Source: CAVYXZ01 sp965223835 (GTDB taxonomy: Bacteria > Chloroflexota > Anaerolineae > Aggregatilineales > Phototrophicaceae). From it: a stretch of 64,000 bases of DNA. The stretch lies in NCBI GenBank assembly GCA_965223835.1, contig OZ245022.1, positions 310,001 to 374,000 of the forward strand, written 5' to 3'. The notes under the pieces were generated by a model that had not been told where the DNA came from, made no database searches, and saw only the letters and a list, made by a program, of their open reading frames with translations. Shown here in pieces: positions 1-9,324 of this stretch; within the stretch, counting starts at the first letter, position 1, and each line of letters opens with the position of its first letter. The position numbers and the translations under genes were made by a program.

Positions 1-1731
1 GCTGACCTTCCACCAGGTCGTGCCGATGTTACGCCCAATGATCTGGACCTGACGACCTTCCGGGACCACCGCCTGGACGGAAAAGACAGTGTTGGGGCCG
101 CTGCGCAGATTGACAGTGGCATTGGTGGTCAGGCTAAAGCCGGTGTTGGGTGCGGTGATATTGGCCGACGTATCGGTTACCGGGATGTTTTGGATGTTGG
201 AGGCGCTGGTAAACTGACCGCTGACCCAGCCACGCGTGCCATTGACATCGACCTGCCACCAGCTACTATCAACATTGCGCCCAATAATCGGGTAGCTCTG
301 TCCCTGCGTAATGCGGGTCAAGACGGTACCAGTAATCGAATTGGGCGCATTACGAACGTTCAGAGTCGGCGATGTCACGGTGATGCGCGCATTGGTATTA
401 ACGGTAGCCGGCGGGGTATAGGGCTGCACGTTGTCCGTCCGGGTCAAACTGTAATCCAGAAAAGCGAGGCCCTCAACTTCCAAGTATTCGATTACAAAGT
501 TGTGGCTGCCGGTTGGTAGGGTAAAGGTTGCGGTGTAGGTTTGATCGGTGGCGGAATGCCATTCATTGATCCGGGCCACGCCATTCACATAGACGCGCAC
601 ACCATCATCAGCCCGCACATCCAGGCGGTAGTTGCCCGCACTCAATGGTTGCACGCTTGACCAACGGGCCGAGAAATTATTTTCCGGCATTCCAACCGCC
701 GGTGCGCCGCGGCCCCAATTCTGAGAAGGACCGTTCTCCGCCCGAACCAGCACGGGTGATCCGGTCAGGGTGGGATTGCTATAGTATTGCGCGGTCCAGC
801 CGATATTGCTCACCGGGATATTGGGCACGGTCACGCCACCACTGATCGGTTGCAAACCATATTCCAGGAAAGCTAAGCCGCCAATTTCGAGATATTCAAC
901 CACAATCGTGTGCGAACCGCGCCCGACCGTGAAGTTAGCCGTGTAGGTTTGGCCGGTCGCCGAGTGCCACTCGTTGATATACGTGACCCCATCCACCAGT
1001 ACGCGCACGCCATCATCGGCCCGCACCGTGATCTGGTACGTACCCTCCAGCACCTGTGAGCTGGTCCACCGCGCCGAGAAGTTATCAGCCGCCATATTGG
1101 TGAGCGGTGCGCCTTGCCCCCAGTTGTGGGAGGGGCCCACTTCGCTCAGGATAGCGACCGGATTACCGCTCAGGTTGGCATTGTTAAAGTACTGCGCGGT
1201 CCACGCACCGGTTGTGATTGGGGCCGGGGGTTGCGCTGCTGGCACAGAGAAGTTAGGACCAGTCGGATTCGTTGCCAGATTCGCCCAGCTTAAAAAGACA
1301 TGGGCATCGCCGGTCACTTCCCGATAGTCCAATTGCAAGTGATGGGTACCGGCAGCAAGCTGAATATCCGCCGTGAGGAGTTGGCCGGGCCGAGGTTGGT
1401 TAAAGGTGTTGATAATGAGGTTGTTAAAGGCGACATTCAATTGCACCCCATCATCGGCCAGGACATAAAACCGGTAGGTGCCCGCTGGCAGGAAGACGTC
1501 GGTGCCAAAGCGAGCCGTAAAATTATCCGCGTTGACGCCGGAGCCAGGTGATCCCTGCCCCCAGTTGAAGGCAATATTGCTGTCCTGGCGTCTTAAGACC
1601 GGAGCGCCCTGCAGATAGGCGTTGTTGTAAAAGCGGCTTTCCCAGACGATGCTCTGCTGGGCCTGGGCAGCAATACCGGGTAGAATGAGGATAACCATAA
1701 AAAATATAAACGAAATCAAACGGAACTTCAT
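1..1731 (-). CDS. Secreted PA14-repeat / SH3b protein, C-terminus cut by window edge
   Basis: The frame is open for 577 codons from an ATG at 1731 to the window edge with no stop, so the C-terminus is missing. The protein starts with a typical signal peptide (basic MKFR, hydrophobic stretch, AQA-type cleavage site near residue 23). Three tandem PA14-like modules follow (about residues 27-155, 165-305, 310-450), each with the Asp-Asp-Gly motif of the family (ADDGVR in modules 2 and 3) and an FSARW-type strand. Then come one complete bacterial SH3 domain (LNVRNAP ... GWVSGQF) and the start of a second (VNLRSGP). PA14 modules usually bind carbohydrate and SH3b domains bind cell wall, so an extracellular adhesin or enzyme-anchoring role is inferred; no catalytic domain is visible in this part. 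An AAAGGT about 11 bases upstream is the likely ribosome binding site. Confidence 0.85.
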   Translation of the reverse strand, partial: MKFRLISFIFFMVILILPGIAAQAQQSIVWESRFYNNAYLQGAPVLRRQDSNIAFNWGQGSPGSGVNADNFTARFGTDVFLPAGTYRFYVLADDGVQLNVAFNNLIINTFNQPRPGQLLTADIQLAAGTHHLQLDYREVTGDAHVFLSWANLATNPTGPNFSVPAAQPPAPITTGAWTAQYFNNANLSGNPVAILSEVGPSHNWGQGAPLTNMAADNFSARWTSSQVLEGTYQITVRADDGVRVLVDGVTYINEWHSATGQTYTANFTVGRGSHTIVVEYLEIGGLAFLEYGLQPISGGVTVPNIPVSNIGWTAQYYSNPTLTGSPVLVRAENGPSQNWGRGAPAVGMPENNFSARWSSVQPLSAGNYRLDVRADDGVRVYVNGVARINEWHSATDQTYTATFTLPTGSHNFVIEYLEVEGLAFLDYSLTRTDNVQPYTPPATVNTNARITVTSPTLNVRNAPNSITGTVLTRITQGQSYPIIGRNVDSSWWQVDVNGTRGWVSGQFTSASNIQNIPVTDTSANITAPNTGFSLTTNATVNLRSGPNTVFSVQAVVPEGRQVQIIGRNIGTTWWKVS

Positions 1732-2053
1732 GGTAGCTTGACCTTTCTCACACATCATGCGTGTGCGATTAGAACCGGCGAATCGGTAATATACTGAGGT
1801 GTTGATCGTAATGATGGAAGGTTATGTAATTTACTAGCTTGCTATTCTCACCTTAAGCAGGTCTCATACTGACAAAAGAGGCGGATGTCAGCAGTCACAC
1901 GCACTGGATGGGCCAGTTGCGCAGTTGCAGTCAGACACTTTGCTTAACCTTAGTATAGGATTATTTGTCGTCTATACCTGACGCAAAGCAGGCGGTGAAA
2001 CCTACGCCTGGGGTACGGGAAAATACCCGTCTCGTGAGAGTGGGACGTTCCGG
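1732..2053. other. Intergenic region upstream of the PA14/SH3 gene
   Basis: No convincing coding sequence. It must hold the promoter of the leftward PA14/SH3 gene and the 3' end region of the leftward esterase gene. Around 1970-2045 there are short hairpins (GGCG...CGCC and ACGGG...CCCGT) but no T-tract. Confidence 0.4.
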
Positions 2054-3007
2054 TTATGTTTGATGAGTAGCAAATTCCAGTGCTTTAGGCAGAACATGGT
2101 CCCACGCTTCGGGATACGCATGGTCCAAACTGGGAAATATGCGCAGTTCACTACGAATATCCCTTCCGGTGAGCAGATCGTGCAGCGCCTTTATGCCCGG
2201 CAAAAACATCAAATCGGACTCACCGACAACCAAAAAAGCGCGTACATCTCGTGCGCGCGCGCTGGCAAGCTCGGCCTGCCATTGATCCCGCTGTTCGGGA
2301 CGATCATACCCTGCAACGCTGATAAATCCACACGCTTGAACCATGCCGCTCAGCACCAACCGGGCAGCGACCTGCGCGCCTTTTGAAAATCCACCTATGA
2401 CGAGCTTTCCCCGGTCAATGGGGTGCATCTGGCACACAGCATCGATGTGTTCGGTCACTTCACGCTGGGTCCAGTCCATATTATCCCAGACATAACTGTC
2501 GACCCCGGCAACCTGGGTAGACTGTGGAAGCGAGACTGCCCACCCCTGCTGAATAGCAGATCGCCAGTAATCGACATGCGCGGCTGCATTGCTTGTGTTG
2601 CTGTGCAGCGCGACAAATAGTGGATAAGGTGGTGGAGTTTCTGGAAAGAGATCAATGCGGTGGGGCTTCACGTTTGCCTGTGCCTGCACGACGAATTGGG
2701 CATTTCGTTCGAAAAGTTGTTCAAATAAGGGGTTGTCCTGCAAAGTTTTCAGGTCGCTATCCTGGCGCAGCATCGTTGAAGGATGCCAATAACCATGATC
2801 GAGGGACTGGGCAAACAGGCTTAACGACTGGTCAATATCTCCTGTTAAGGCCGCAAAACACATACGCCAGTAATAAATTCGCCCTTGCTGTTCGGGAAAG
2901 TTTATCTGTACTCTGGCGAGCATTTCAAGCGCCTCGGCGTAGCGCTGTTCACTATGCAACCGGAACACTTCCTGCGTGAGGTCTGTCATACTCGTGAATA
3001 CATTCAT
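2054..3007 (-). CDS. TPR-like plus alpha/beta-hydrolase (esterase) protein
   Basis: The 317-residue product has an N-terminal helical, TPR-like part (about 1-95) and a C-terminal alpha/beta-hydrolase (about 110-310). The nucleophile elbow GFSKG supplies the catalytic Ser. The other triad members are probably the Asp in VVGESD and the His in LDHAYP. The overall pattern resembles the phospholipase/carboxylesterase family rather than lipases with long lids. No signal peptide is seen, so it should be cytoplasmic. GGAGG lies nine bases before the ATG. The gene starts 17 bases after the stop of the GH50-like gene on the same strand, so they are likely co-transcribed and the esterase may act on ester-substituted sugars released by it (inference). 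Substrate unknown. Confidence 0.75.
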   Translation of the reverse strand: MNVFTSMTDLTQEVFRLHSEQRYAEALEMLARVQINFPEQQGRIYYWRMCFAALTGDIDQSLSLFAQSLDHGYWHPSTMLRQDSDLKTLQDNPLFEQLFERNAQFVVQAQANVKPHRIDLFPETPPPYPLFVALHSNTSNAAAHVDYWRSAIQQGWAVSLPQSTQVAGVDSYVWDNMDWTQREVTEHIDAVCQMHPIDRGKLVIGGFSKGAQVAARLVLSGMVQACGFISVAGYDRPEQRDQWQAELASARARDVRAFLVVGESDLMFLPGIKALHDLLTGRDIRSELRIFPSLDHAYPEAWDHVLPKALEFATHQT

Positions 3008-3024
3008 TACTGATGCCCTCCGTA

Positions 3025-5028
3025 TTAAATGAAAAGGCGGGATAGATACGCCGGTTCATCGTTGTAGGGCATGGTTTCACCCAGTGCAACTGGATACATG
3101 GCACGATGGGCTTGCCGGGCGGCCTGCACCAGTTCCTCATAGGGCCGGTGACAGATGTCCATAAAGCCGATGTTGTAGCATTCACCATCGAAGCGGCCCA
3201 ATGCCGATTGATCGTAATGCGTGAAGTGATGGACACCGACACACCAGGGCAGCGCCGCGGCGTTTTCCAGATACACCCGGTAGGCCTGTCCGCGCGCCGC
3301 TTGATCCTGAACGCGCGGCCCCACACCGGTTGCCGGGAGACCAACATCCAGCGCACCCAGGTGCCACTCGCCGATAAGCGTCGGCAGATTGAGTTGCTCG
3401 TGAACCGCTTGCAGGGTTTCGGCGGGGACGCGAGCCTGATAACAATTCATACTGAACACATCAAAGTTGCGCATGGCATCCAGACACCACGCTGGTGGCA
3501 CGGTTTGATAACGCACGCCCAGATTCAGGTGATTGGGATCGACCTCACGACAAGCAGCACTGAGCATCCCGAAGTACTTCTCGGCCATGATACCGCTGAA
3601 TTCCGCCAAATCAGCCTGGGCGGCCTCGGTCAACGGCGTATCCCACACACTATTCGACAGTTGCGTAAACGTCACGGCCAATCCCCAGCTTGCTGCTAAA
3701 TGCTCGTCATCACCATAGCGTTCGCGCAGAAAATCGGCCAATGCTCGACGGCTGTGACTGGTCGTCGTGTTGAACAACATCCCGGCAGCCGGCGTTTCAC
3801 TGGCGAAGCCCCACTTCGGTTCATTCATCAGAAAATATCCAAGCAATGACGGATCATCGCTGGTGAGGTGTAGTTGTTGGGCCAGTTCCTGTGCATCATA
3901 TTCAAATTGGGGGTCAAACACATCTGGCATATCGCGATAGACGGTGGCAGTACGGGGGTTTTCGAGTTTTTCTAATTGACGCACAAAGGGAAATCCGGCA
4001 GCCCGCGCCACTTCCCAATCGGACCAGTTGCCAACGGTGTTGAAACCGGTGCGGCGTAGTTCGGCCAGCGCAATTTTCGCCCATTCAATCGGCCACGCAT
4101 TGGGGCCAAACGTCCGCATGAGATTGGCCTGCAAATAGTCGACGAGAACCGCGTTGTCTTCCCGCCGCACAATCGAACCATATTCAGGATCAGTTGGCAG
4201 CCACGTCAAGGCATGTTCCAAACCGGTTGCATCGGCATCAATAAACGACCGCACGCAGTCCTGCCCGGCTGACCAGAAAGCATAGCCCGCCGGATCAACC
4301 AGCCACCAACGCCCACCATCGTGATGCGTACGGAAGAAGCCCGTCGCCTCAAATTGTTTTGTGCTCCACCCGCCCCACTCGGAAAAGCCCTCCGGCCAGC
4401 GTTGTTGCTGAGCATCACGTTGTTGGGCTTGTAACCGCGCCGTTACCTCAGCTGCCGTGCGACTCTTGCCGGACCACTCGCGTAAGGTGCTCTGGCCCAG
4501 TTCATCCAGTAATTTACCCTGTGGCAATAGCGGCAAATCCAGTGGCAGCGGTTCATCGGTCGTGGCAACGATCGGGGTCGTACACCAGCGCGTGAGCGCC
4601 GCGCCACGATGATGCACCAGCACGCGCAGTCGGTCGACTCGGCGGAGATCAACACGTTCCCCACTGACACGCGGCTTTAGCAATGCCCCTTCTCGCGCCA
4701 ATAACCAGCGATCTTGGTTGACGGTGGCTAAGGGCATTCGCAAACGGGCAGCCGCTTCGGGTAGCAGACCATACTGCAAGCTAAACACCGGGCCATCCGC
4801 ACCTTCTTGCAGTTCCAGCCGAAAACTACCCACTTCGCCACCGGTCACAAGCATGTCGGCGGTTAGATAGTGCGCCCCGGCCAAAGCGCCGACTGCGAAA
4901 CGGTATTCCAGGCCATCATTGACCGCACCTGCGTTGTACCACACGGCATCATAAATCGGTGCTTCAACAGCTTCCTGACTCAGGCCACCCAATAATTCAG
5001 CAGGTTGCAGCACAAATGGTAATTGCAT
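3025..5028 (-). CDS. GH50/agarase-like or GH42-like glycoside hydrolase
   Basis: A 667-residue protein. Residues about 215-260 carry the WWLVDPAGYAFWSAG signature common at the start of the TIM barrel in beta-agarase-like and related clan GH-A enzymes. The barrel contains LMNEPKWG, where the Glu after Asn is the probable acid/base, and LIGEWHLG, where the Glu is the probable nucleophile. The N-terminal about 200 residues look like a beta-sandwich. There is no signal peptide, so the enzyme should act on imported oligosaccharides. It heads a leftward pair with the TPR-esterase. Family assignment between GH50-like and GH42-like is my pattern reading; the polysaccharide target cannot be stated from sequence. 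Confidence 0.7.
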   Translation of the reverse strand: MQLPFVLQPAELLGGLSQEAVEAPIYDAVWYNAGAVNDGLEYRFAVGALAGAHYLTADMLVTGGEVGSFRLELQEGADGPVFSLQYGLLPEAAARLRMPLATVNQDRWLLAREGALLKPRVSGERVDLRRVDRLRVLVHHRGAALTRWCTTPIVATTDEPLPLDLPLLPQGKLLDELGQSTLREWSGKSRTAAEVTARLQAQQRDAQQQRWPEGFSEWGGWSTKQFEATGFFRTHHDGGRWWLVDPAGYAFWSAGQDCVRSFIDADATGLEHALTWLPTDPEYGSIVRREDNAVLVDYLQANLMRTFGPNAWPIEWAKIALAELRRTGFNTVGNWSDWEVARAAGFPFVRQLEKLENPRTATVYRDMPDVFDPQFEYDAQELAQQLHLTSDDPSLLGYFLMNEPKWGFASETPAAGMLFNTTTSHSRRALADFLRERYGDDEHLAASWGLAVTFTQLSNSVWDTPLTEAAQADLAEFSGIMAEKYFGMLSAACREVDPNHLNLGVRYQTVPPAWCLDAMRNFDVFSMNCYQARVPAETLQAVHEQLNLPTLIGEWHLGALDVGLPATGVGPRVQDQAARGQAYRVYLENAAALPWCVGVHHFTHYDQSALGRFDGECYNIGFMDICHRPYEELVQAARQAHRAMYPVALGETMPYNDEPAYLSRLFI

Positions 5029-5234
5029 GGTGTCCCCCAGCGAGCGCGATCATCACATGACCTTATTCTACCCGAACCCTAACGAACGAGAAACTCAGTA
5101 TCAGAGTCAGAAAAGTGCTGAGTGCTGGGTACCGGGCTGTTAGCCAAAGGTGAAGTCGGAGACAAGCGCTACAAATTTTTATTCGTTGCGCCTTCGTGAC
5201 TTCGCGTTGAATTTTTAGGCGACGAGGGAGTTGG

Positions 5235-5540
5235 TCAATGGACTTCACCACCTTTATCACAATTCAACTGGGTTCGCAAATCGTTTAGAGCGGCATCCAT
5301 CGCTTTGAAGTCCGCCTCATAGACAACGATCTTGCCCGCTCTTTTGGACTTGAGCAAGCCGCCGCGCTTGAGCATGCTCAGATGTTCCGAGGTGGTCGAC
5401 TGGCTTATCCCGGCACGGTCGGCCACTGTGCCAACGGTCAGCTTCTCGCCCCGGATGAACATTAACAGCAGTTGCTGGCGGGTTTCACTGGAAAGTGCTT
5501 TGAGAAAATCCTGCAAATCACCGGTCAGTTTTCGTTTCAT
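5235..5540 (-). CDS. ArsR/SmtB-family winged-helix repressor
   Basis: 101 residues with the compact ArsR fold: LSSETRQQLLLMF (helix 1-2), VADRAGISQSTTSEHLSMLK (recognition helix-turn-helix) and a beta-wing (GLLKSKRAGKIVVYEAD). The metal-binding ELCVCDL motif of the arsenic/metal sensors is absent; the only Cys is near the C-terminus, so a non-metal signal is likely. The family acts as a dimer that represses its own promoter. A 14-bp palindrome and a longer inverted repeat lie just upstream of the start. The DinB gene is upstream on the same strand. Confidence 0.85.
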   Translation of the reverse strand: MKRKLTGDLQDFLKALSSETRQQLLLMFIRGEKLTVGTVADRAGISQSTTSEHLSMLKRGGLLKSKRAGKIVVYEADFKAMDAALNDLRTQLNCDKGGEVH

Positions 5541-5541
5541 T

Positions 5542-5604
5542 TTTCACAAAGTCCGTCATTTCGGGAAATGTCGAACTCAGCATATTACAAAACGGTTTGT
5601 GAAA
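5542..5604. promoter_or_regulatory. Probable operator region of the ArsR-type repressor
   Basis: Two nested inverted repeats precede the repressor start at 5540: TTTCACAAA (5542-5550) with its perfect complement TTTGTGAAA (5596-5604), and the 14-bp CATTTC-GG-GAAATG (5557-5570). Position and dyad symmetry fit autoregulation by an ArsR dimer; binding is inference. Confidence 0.45.
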
Positions 5605-5654
5605 CAATTGCCCGGCGAGTCAGAAGATGGTTTGCAAGTGGTATGTGTTTTGAA

Positions 5655-6155
5655 TCAGCGATCAGCCAGTTTGCGTTCCATATCCTTAACATGTTCTAGT
5701 TCATGCAGGGCCGTACCCCGCGCCTGCCAGTAGACCGATTCCTGGCGCTGCTTGTTCTCCTCACGAACAACGCGCTGCCATTGTCTTTCAGTTAGTCCAC
5801 TGAGGACGCGCAGTAGCGCCCGCCGCCGAAAGACAAAATAGGCCAACAACTCAGCAAATTCGAACTGGTCGTAGCGCAGGAGTTTGCCCCATTGTCGCTC
5901 CGGGTGAATCTTGAGCATCAACGGTTCTTTTAACAGCAGGGCCGAATAGATGTAGTCAGCGGACCGTGCCTCACAGTTGATAATATGGGCCATATTTTCG
6001 GTCACTGAGCGTTCACCCTCGCCAAGTGGTTCGCGCAATTGCTCAGCAGATAGACCATCACTCAGACTTTCCAGCAAGGATGGTATGTCAGACAAAATCT
6101 CCAGAACAGCAGTGATGTTTTCCGGGGTTTGGGTAGTGGGGATGGATTTTTTCAT
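5655..6155 (-). CDS. DinB-family four-helix protein
   Basis: About 166 residues from the ATG at 6155 (an in-frame TTG at 6191 would add 12). The pattern is a DinB/YfiT-like four-helix bundle: a conserved His in ENMAHIINCE and a C-terminal HELEHVKDME, giving the three-His metal site typical of the family. DinB-like proteins are metal-dependent, often acting in thiol transfer or detoxification, but most are uncharacterised. Upstream of the ArsR-type gene on the same strand with a gap of about 115 bases; a shared regulon is possible but not shown. Neither start has a strong ribosome binding site. Confidence 0.75.
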   Translation of the reverse strand: MKKSIPTTQTPENITAVLEILSDIPSLLESLSDGLSAEQLREPLGEGERSVTENMAHIINCEARSADYIYSALLLKEPLMLKIHPERQWGKLLRYDQFEFAELLAYFVFRRRALLRVLSGLTERQWQRVVREENKQRQESVYWQARGTALHELEHVKDMERKLADR

Positions 6156-6251
6156 GGGTACAATCGCCTGACCAGGTGAAGTTACCGACAATTGTACCCT
6201 ATGACGTCAAAATTCTATTCGGTTAGGAGCTTGCCTCACCCGCTCGACTAC

Positions 6252-7988
6252 CTACCCTTCAAACAGATCCTCGCCGCGATGCAACCGCCGGGCGATCTGA
6301 TAGGTTTGACCCTGCGCCCGCATGGTCGGGGCATGAGCCGCCAGATACCGCGCCGCTGCTACGAGAACATGCGTCCCCGCTTCGGTATTGCCCAACAGAT
6401 CGAATTGGCGGAACGCCGCTTCGACCGATTGCAGAGTGTGGAAATCGCGGTCCTCACGCAACAATAATTTGCCCAGCATCGCCAGAATCTGTTCCGGTGA
6501 ACCACCGCCATACAGATAGTGCGCGACTAATTGCCCGGCTTCGTTAACTTGCTGTTGATTGTTCAGCAATTCCGGCAATTCAGCAATCGCTGCTTCTGGC
6601 GTCTTGCCATTCGCCTGTGGCAAGCGCGCTGCCGGGATATTGAGGAAGCGGTCTAGATAGACGCTCATCGCGGCATCGAACACGCCGCGCAACAATTCAT
6701 TGGAGGCCGCACGCCGCAACCCTTGCTCAATCGCATTGGCAAACGTAAACGTATGCAGCGCTGTATCCCAGTCGCCAAATTCGTTGCTGGTGTGGAAGCG
6801 GGCAATCCGCAGCGCCGCCGCATAGGACACGCTGCTGGCTAACTCAACCTCGGTTGCGCCATTGCGCAGCGCATTTAGCAACGCCTGAATGCTGGCCTCG
6901 GGATCATCTTCCAGCAACGTATTGACCAGTTCAACCCGATCGTTCCATTGACCACGCCTGGATTGACCGGCATCCACTGCTGCTGCGATCTGGTCAAAAG
7001 CGACATCCAGCAGGTCAATCAGGTCAATTGGATTGCGCCAGGCATTCGACTCTTCCATGCGGTCGGCCATGGCATAACCGCGCACCAGACTCGTCAACAC
7101 CGTTTCGGCCAGATCCCAACCGGCCAGGTCCAGCGCTTCGAACGCCTTGTTGGTGAAGTCTGCCGGGTGGCCGACCTGAATATAGCGATGGTCTGTAACT
7201 GCCGCGAACAACATATCCGCCATTTGCTCCGGCGTCGCCCCGGCCCGCAGTGCGGAAATAATGCAGCGTTCGGCCCCTTCGTCATCGCGTACTTCAATGA
7301 ACTGCCGGAACCATTGCTTGAGCGTGGCAATATCCGTCGCCACCAGCGGTAGCGGCGTCACCCCAAAACGGGGCGGATTACCGTTGACCTCGTTCGCAAC
7401 CGCCGCCAGTCCCTGATAAAGCGCCCGCGGACGGTCCTCTACATCAAGTTGGGGAATCATGTTCATTAACAGGGTGAGAATGGTCAACCCCTGCCCCCAG
7501 CCATCCTGCCGGTAGGTCGCGCCGAATTCCAGCCCGACGCGAAATGGCTCGACGGCATCGCCGGTATCATCCAGGAGCACCAAAGCAGCTTTGGCAATGA
7601 CCAGCGACAAATTGCGTTCTAACCCAATGCGTAGCCGCACCCGCTGCCTTTCAAGTGGATCTTCACGCGGCGTCAAATCGACCCAGACCTCACCATCCTG
7701 GACATCCGCCGGAAAAGCCGGGACATCATCGGCCCACAGATCGAATGTCCCGCCACTGGCGAGGTCGAATCGCGCATGATGCCAGTGACAGGTAAGAATG
7801 CCGTCCTTCACCGTGCCCTTATCCAGCGGAAACCCCATGTGCGGGCAGCGATTATCCACTGCATACACCGCGTCACCATAGGCGAACAGCGCCAGCGTAT
7901 GCCCATTGGCCTGCACCGTCAGACACCCGGTTGCCTGCACTGCCGCCAAATCAGTCACTTTAATATAATTCTCAGTTTGAACCGCCAT
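6252..7988 (-). CDS. Rieske [2Fe-2S] protein with large duplicated helical C-terminal region
   Basis: 578 residues. Residues about 8-107 form a Rieske ferredoxin domain with the two cluster-ligand pairs C48-P-H50 and C67-H-W-H70. The remaining about 460 residues are predicted helical and contain two copies of one unit: ALRAGATPEQMADML and ALRNGATEVELASSV each open a stretch of about 80 residues with similar spacing of aromatic and acidic positions. The C-terminal family is not one I can name. The Rieske part suggests electron delivery to, or redox sensing by, the helical part. No membrane segment is present. AAGGAG nine bases before the ATG supports the start. Confidence 0.8.
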   Translation of the reverse strand: MAVQTENYIKVTDLAAVQATGCLTVQANGHTLALFAYGDAVYAVDNRCPHMGFPLDKGTVKDGILTCHWHHARFDLASGGTFDLWADDVPAFPADVQDGEVWVDLTPREDPLERQRVRLRIGLERNLSLVIAKAALVLLDDTGDAVEPFRVGLEFGATYRQDGWGQGLTILTLLMNMIPQLDVEDRPRALYQGLAAVANEVNGNPPRFGVTPLPLVATDIATLKQWFRQFIEVRDDEGAERCIISALRAGATPEQMADMLFAAVTDHRYIQVGHPADFTNKAFEALDLAGWDLAETVLTSLVRGYAMADRMEESNAWRNPIDLIDLLDVAFDQIAAAVDAGQSRRGQWNDRVELVNTLLEDDPEASIQALLNALRNGATEVELASSVSYAAALRIARFHTSNEFGDWDTALHTFTFANAIEQGLRRAASNELLRGVFDAAMSVYLDRFLNIPAARLPQANGKTPEAAIAELPELLNNQQQVNEAGQLVAHYLYGGGSPEQILAMLGKLLLREDRDFHTLQSVEAAFRQFDLLGNTEAGTHVLVAAARYLAAHAPTMRAQGQTYQIARRLHRGEDLFEG

Positions 7989-8022
7989 TGCAAAACACTC
8001 CTTTTCTCGTGAAATACTTTTC

Positions 8023-8193
8023 TCAAAAGTGGTATGTTATGCTTCTACCATACCACGAATGCAGGTAAATCAGCGGCGTAATAGCCCTAACATAATGGTC
8101 AACAACGGCAACTAGCGACCGACGCAGCCGATACTGTTCAGCCCGCCGCCGCAATTCCCGCCCATGCAGGTTTGCCATCGTTAGTTCGTTCAT
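8023..8193 (-). CDS. Possible small basic protein (56 aa)
   Basis: An open frame of 56 codons from an ATG at 8193 lies in the otherwise empty gap upstream of the Rieske gene. The product is Arg-rich at its N-terminus (LRRRAEQYRLRRS) with a hydrophobic aromatic second half. A GGGA precedes the ATG by about six bases. No recognised family; it may be spurious. Confidence 0.3.
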   Translation of the reverse strand: MNELTMANLHGRELRRRAEQYRLRRSLVAVVDHYVRAITPLIYLHSWYGRSITYHF

Positions 8194-8410
8194 CGTTCTG
8201 TCCCTATTCCAGATCAGTCCGTAGCCTTACTATCGCATACCCGCTCTGCAATCGCATCCAGCAGGCGACCAGTCTTGCGAATGGACAAACGACCAACGCC
8301 GCCACCTGTACTAATGGACAGGCATTAATAGCAACTGGCAACTTTTCCTGCGACGGTGCATAATCGTTCAGGAAGGGTCTAAGATTTTATTGTAGTACGA
8401 GGCAGTCTTT

Positions 8411-9232
8411 ATGTCGTCAACTGACATCATCCAGCAAACCGAACACCCGCTAACCGTTACTTCCCTATCAGCACAACTACAGGCTTGCGGAATTGCCGAA
8501 GGTCAAACGGTGCTGGTCCACATGGCGCTGAGCAAACTGGGCTATGTCATCGGCGGGGCGCAGGCGGTTATTCTGGCACTCATCGACGCTGTCGGTCCCA
8601 CTGGAACGCTGATGATGACCACCAACTCCAGTAACAATACCGACCCCTGGGAATGGCAACATCCGCCGGTGCCGGAAAGCTGGTGGCCGCTCTTTCGGGA
8701 ACACACCCCGGCCTATGACCCGTTGACTACTCCAACAACATTTATGGGTGTTGTACCAGAGTTGTTTCGCACCTGGCCGGGTACGATTCGCAGCGGACAC
8801 CCCGCCTTCTCACTGGCGGCGCGGGGACTCCAGGCTGAATTTCTTACCGCCGACCATGCGCTGGAAGAAGATTCCGGCGACCGCTCACCCCTCGCCCGAT
8901 TGTATGATCTGGATGGACATGTCCTGCTGCTGGGTGTCGATCACTGGAATAATACCTCGCTGCATCTGGCGGAATTCCGCGCTGACTATCCCGGCAAGCG
9001 CAACCTCCGCACCGGCAGCGCCATGCTGGTTGATGGTCAGCGCCAGTGGGTGGAATACGAAACGCTCGACACTGACCCCGATGACTTCGGCACGATTGGC
9101 GCAGCTTTCGACCAGACTCACAACATCCAGATTCAAAAAGTAGGGAACGCCGATACCCGGTTCTTCAAGCAACGGGCAGTGGTCGATTTTGCCATTACCT
9201 GGATGGAGCAGCACCGCGATCAAACCGGCTAA
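8411..9232 (+). CDS. Aminoglycoside N(3)-acetyltransferase-like (AAC(3)/YokD family)
   Basis: 273 residues, the usual AAC(3) length. Family blocks seen in order: LVHMALSKLGYVIGG (about 36-50), TLMMTTNSSN, HPAFSLAARG, SPLARLYDLDGHVLLLGV and NTSLHLAE. The conserved His and Asp positions of the acetyl-CoA site are present. Members acetylate the 3-amino group of 2-deoxystreptamine aminoglycosides with acetyl-CoA, but many chromosomal homologues have other or unknown amine substrates. It stands alone on the plus strand with no mobile element beside it, so an intrinsic function is more likely than acquired resistance. Confidence 0.85.
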   Translation: MSSTDIIQQTEHPLTVTSLSAQLQACGIAEGQTVLVHMALSKLGYVIGGAQAVILALIDAVGPTGTLMMTTNSSNNTDPWEWQHPPVPESWWPLFREHTPAYDPLTTPTTFMGVVPELFRTWPGTIRSGHPAFSLAARGLQAEFLTADHALEEDSGDRSPLARLYDLDGHVLLLGVDHWNNTSLHLAEFRADYPGKRNLRTGSAMLVDGQRQWVEYETLDTDPDDFGTIGAAFDQTHNIQIQKVGNADTRFFKQRAVVDFAITWMEQHRDQTG

Positions 9233-9324
9233 CGCGCCTGAATACATGGCAAATGCAATAGCCGTGTGCGGTATAATGATGCACACTTGATAAGTACATG
9301 AGAAACAATTAGAGAAGCCAGATT

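Noticed and set aside
1970..2045. GACGCAAAGC followed by hairpins resembles part of a c-di-GMP-I riboswitch
   Set aside because: The partner GGGCAAACC segment at the right distance is absent and no gene lies downstream on that strand.
8411..9232. Acquired aminoglycoside resistance gene
   Set aside because: No transposon, integron or composition shift around it; chromosomal AAC(3)-like proteins often have other roles.
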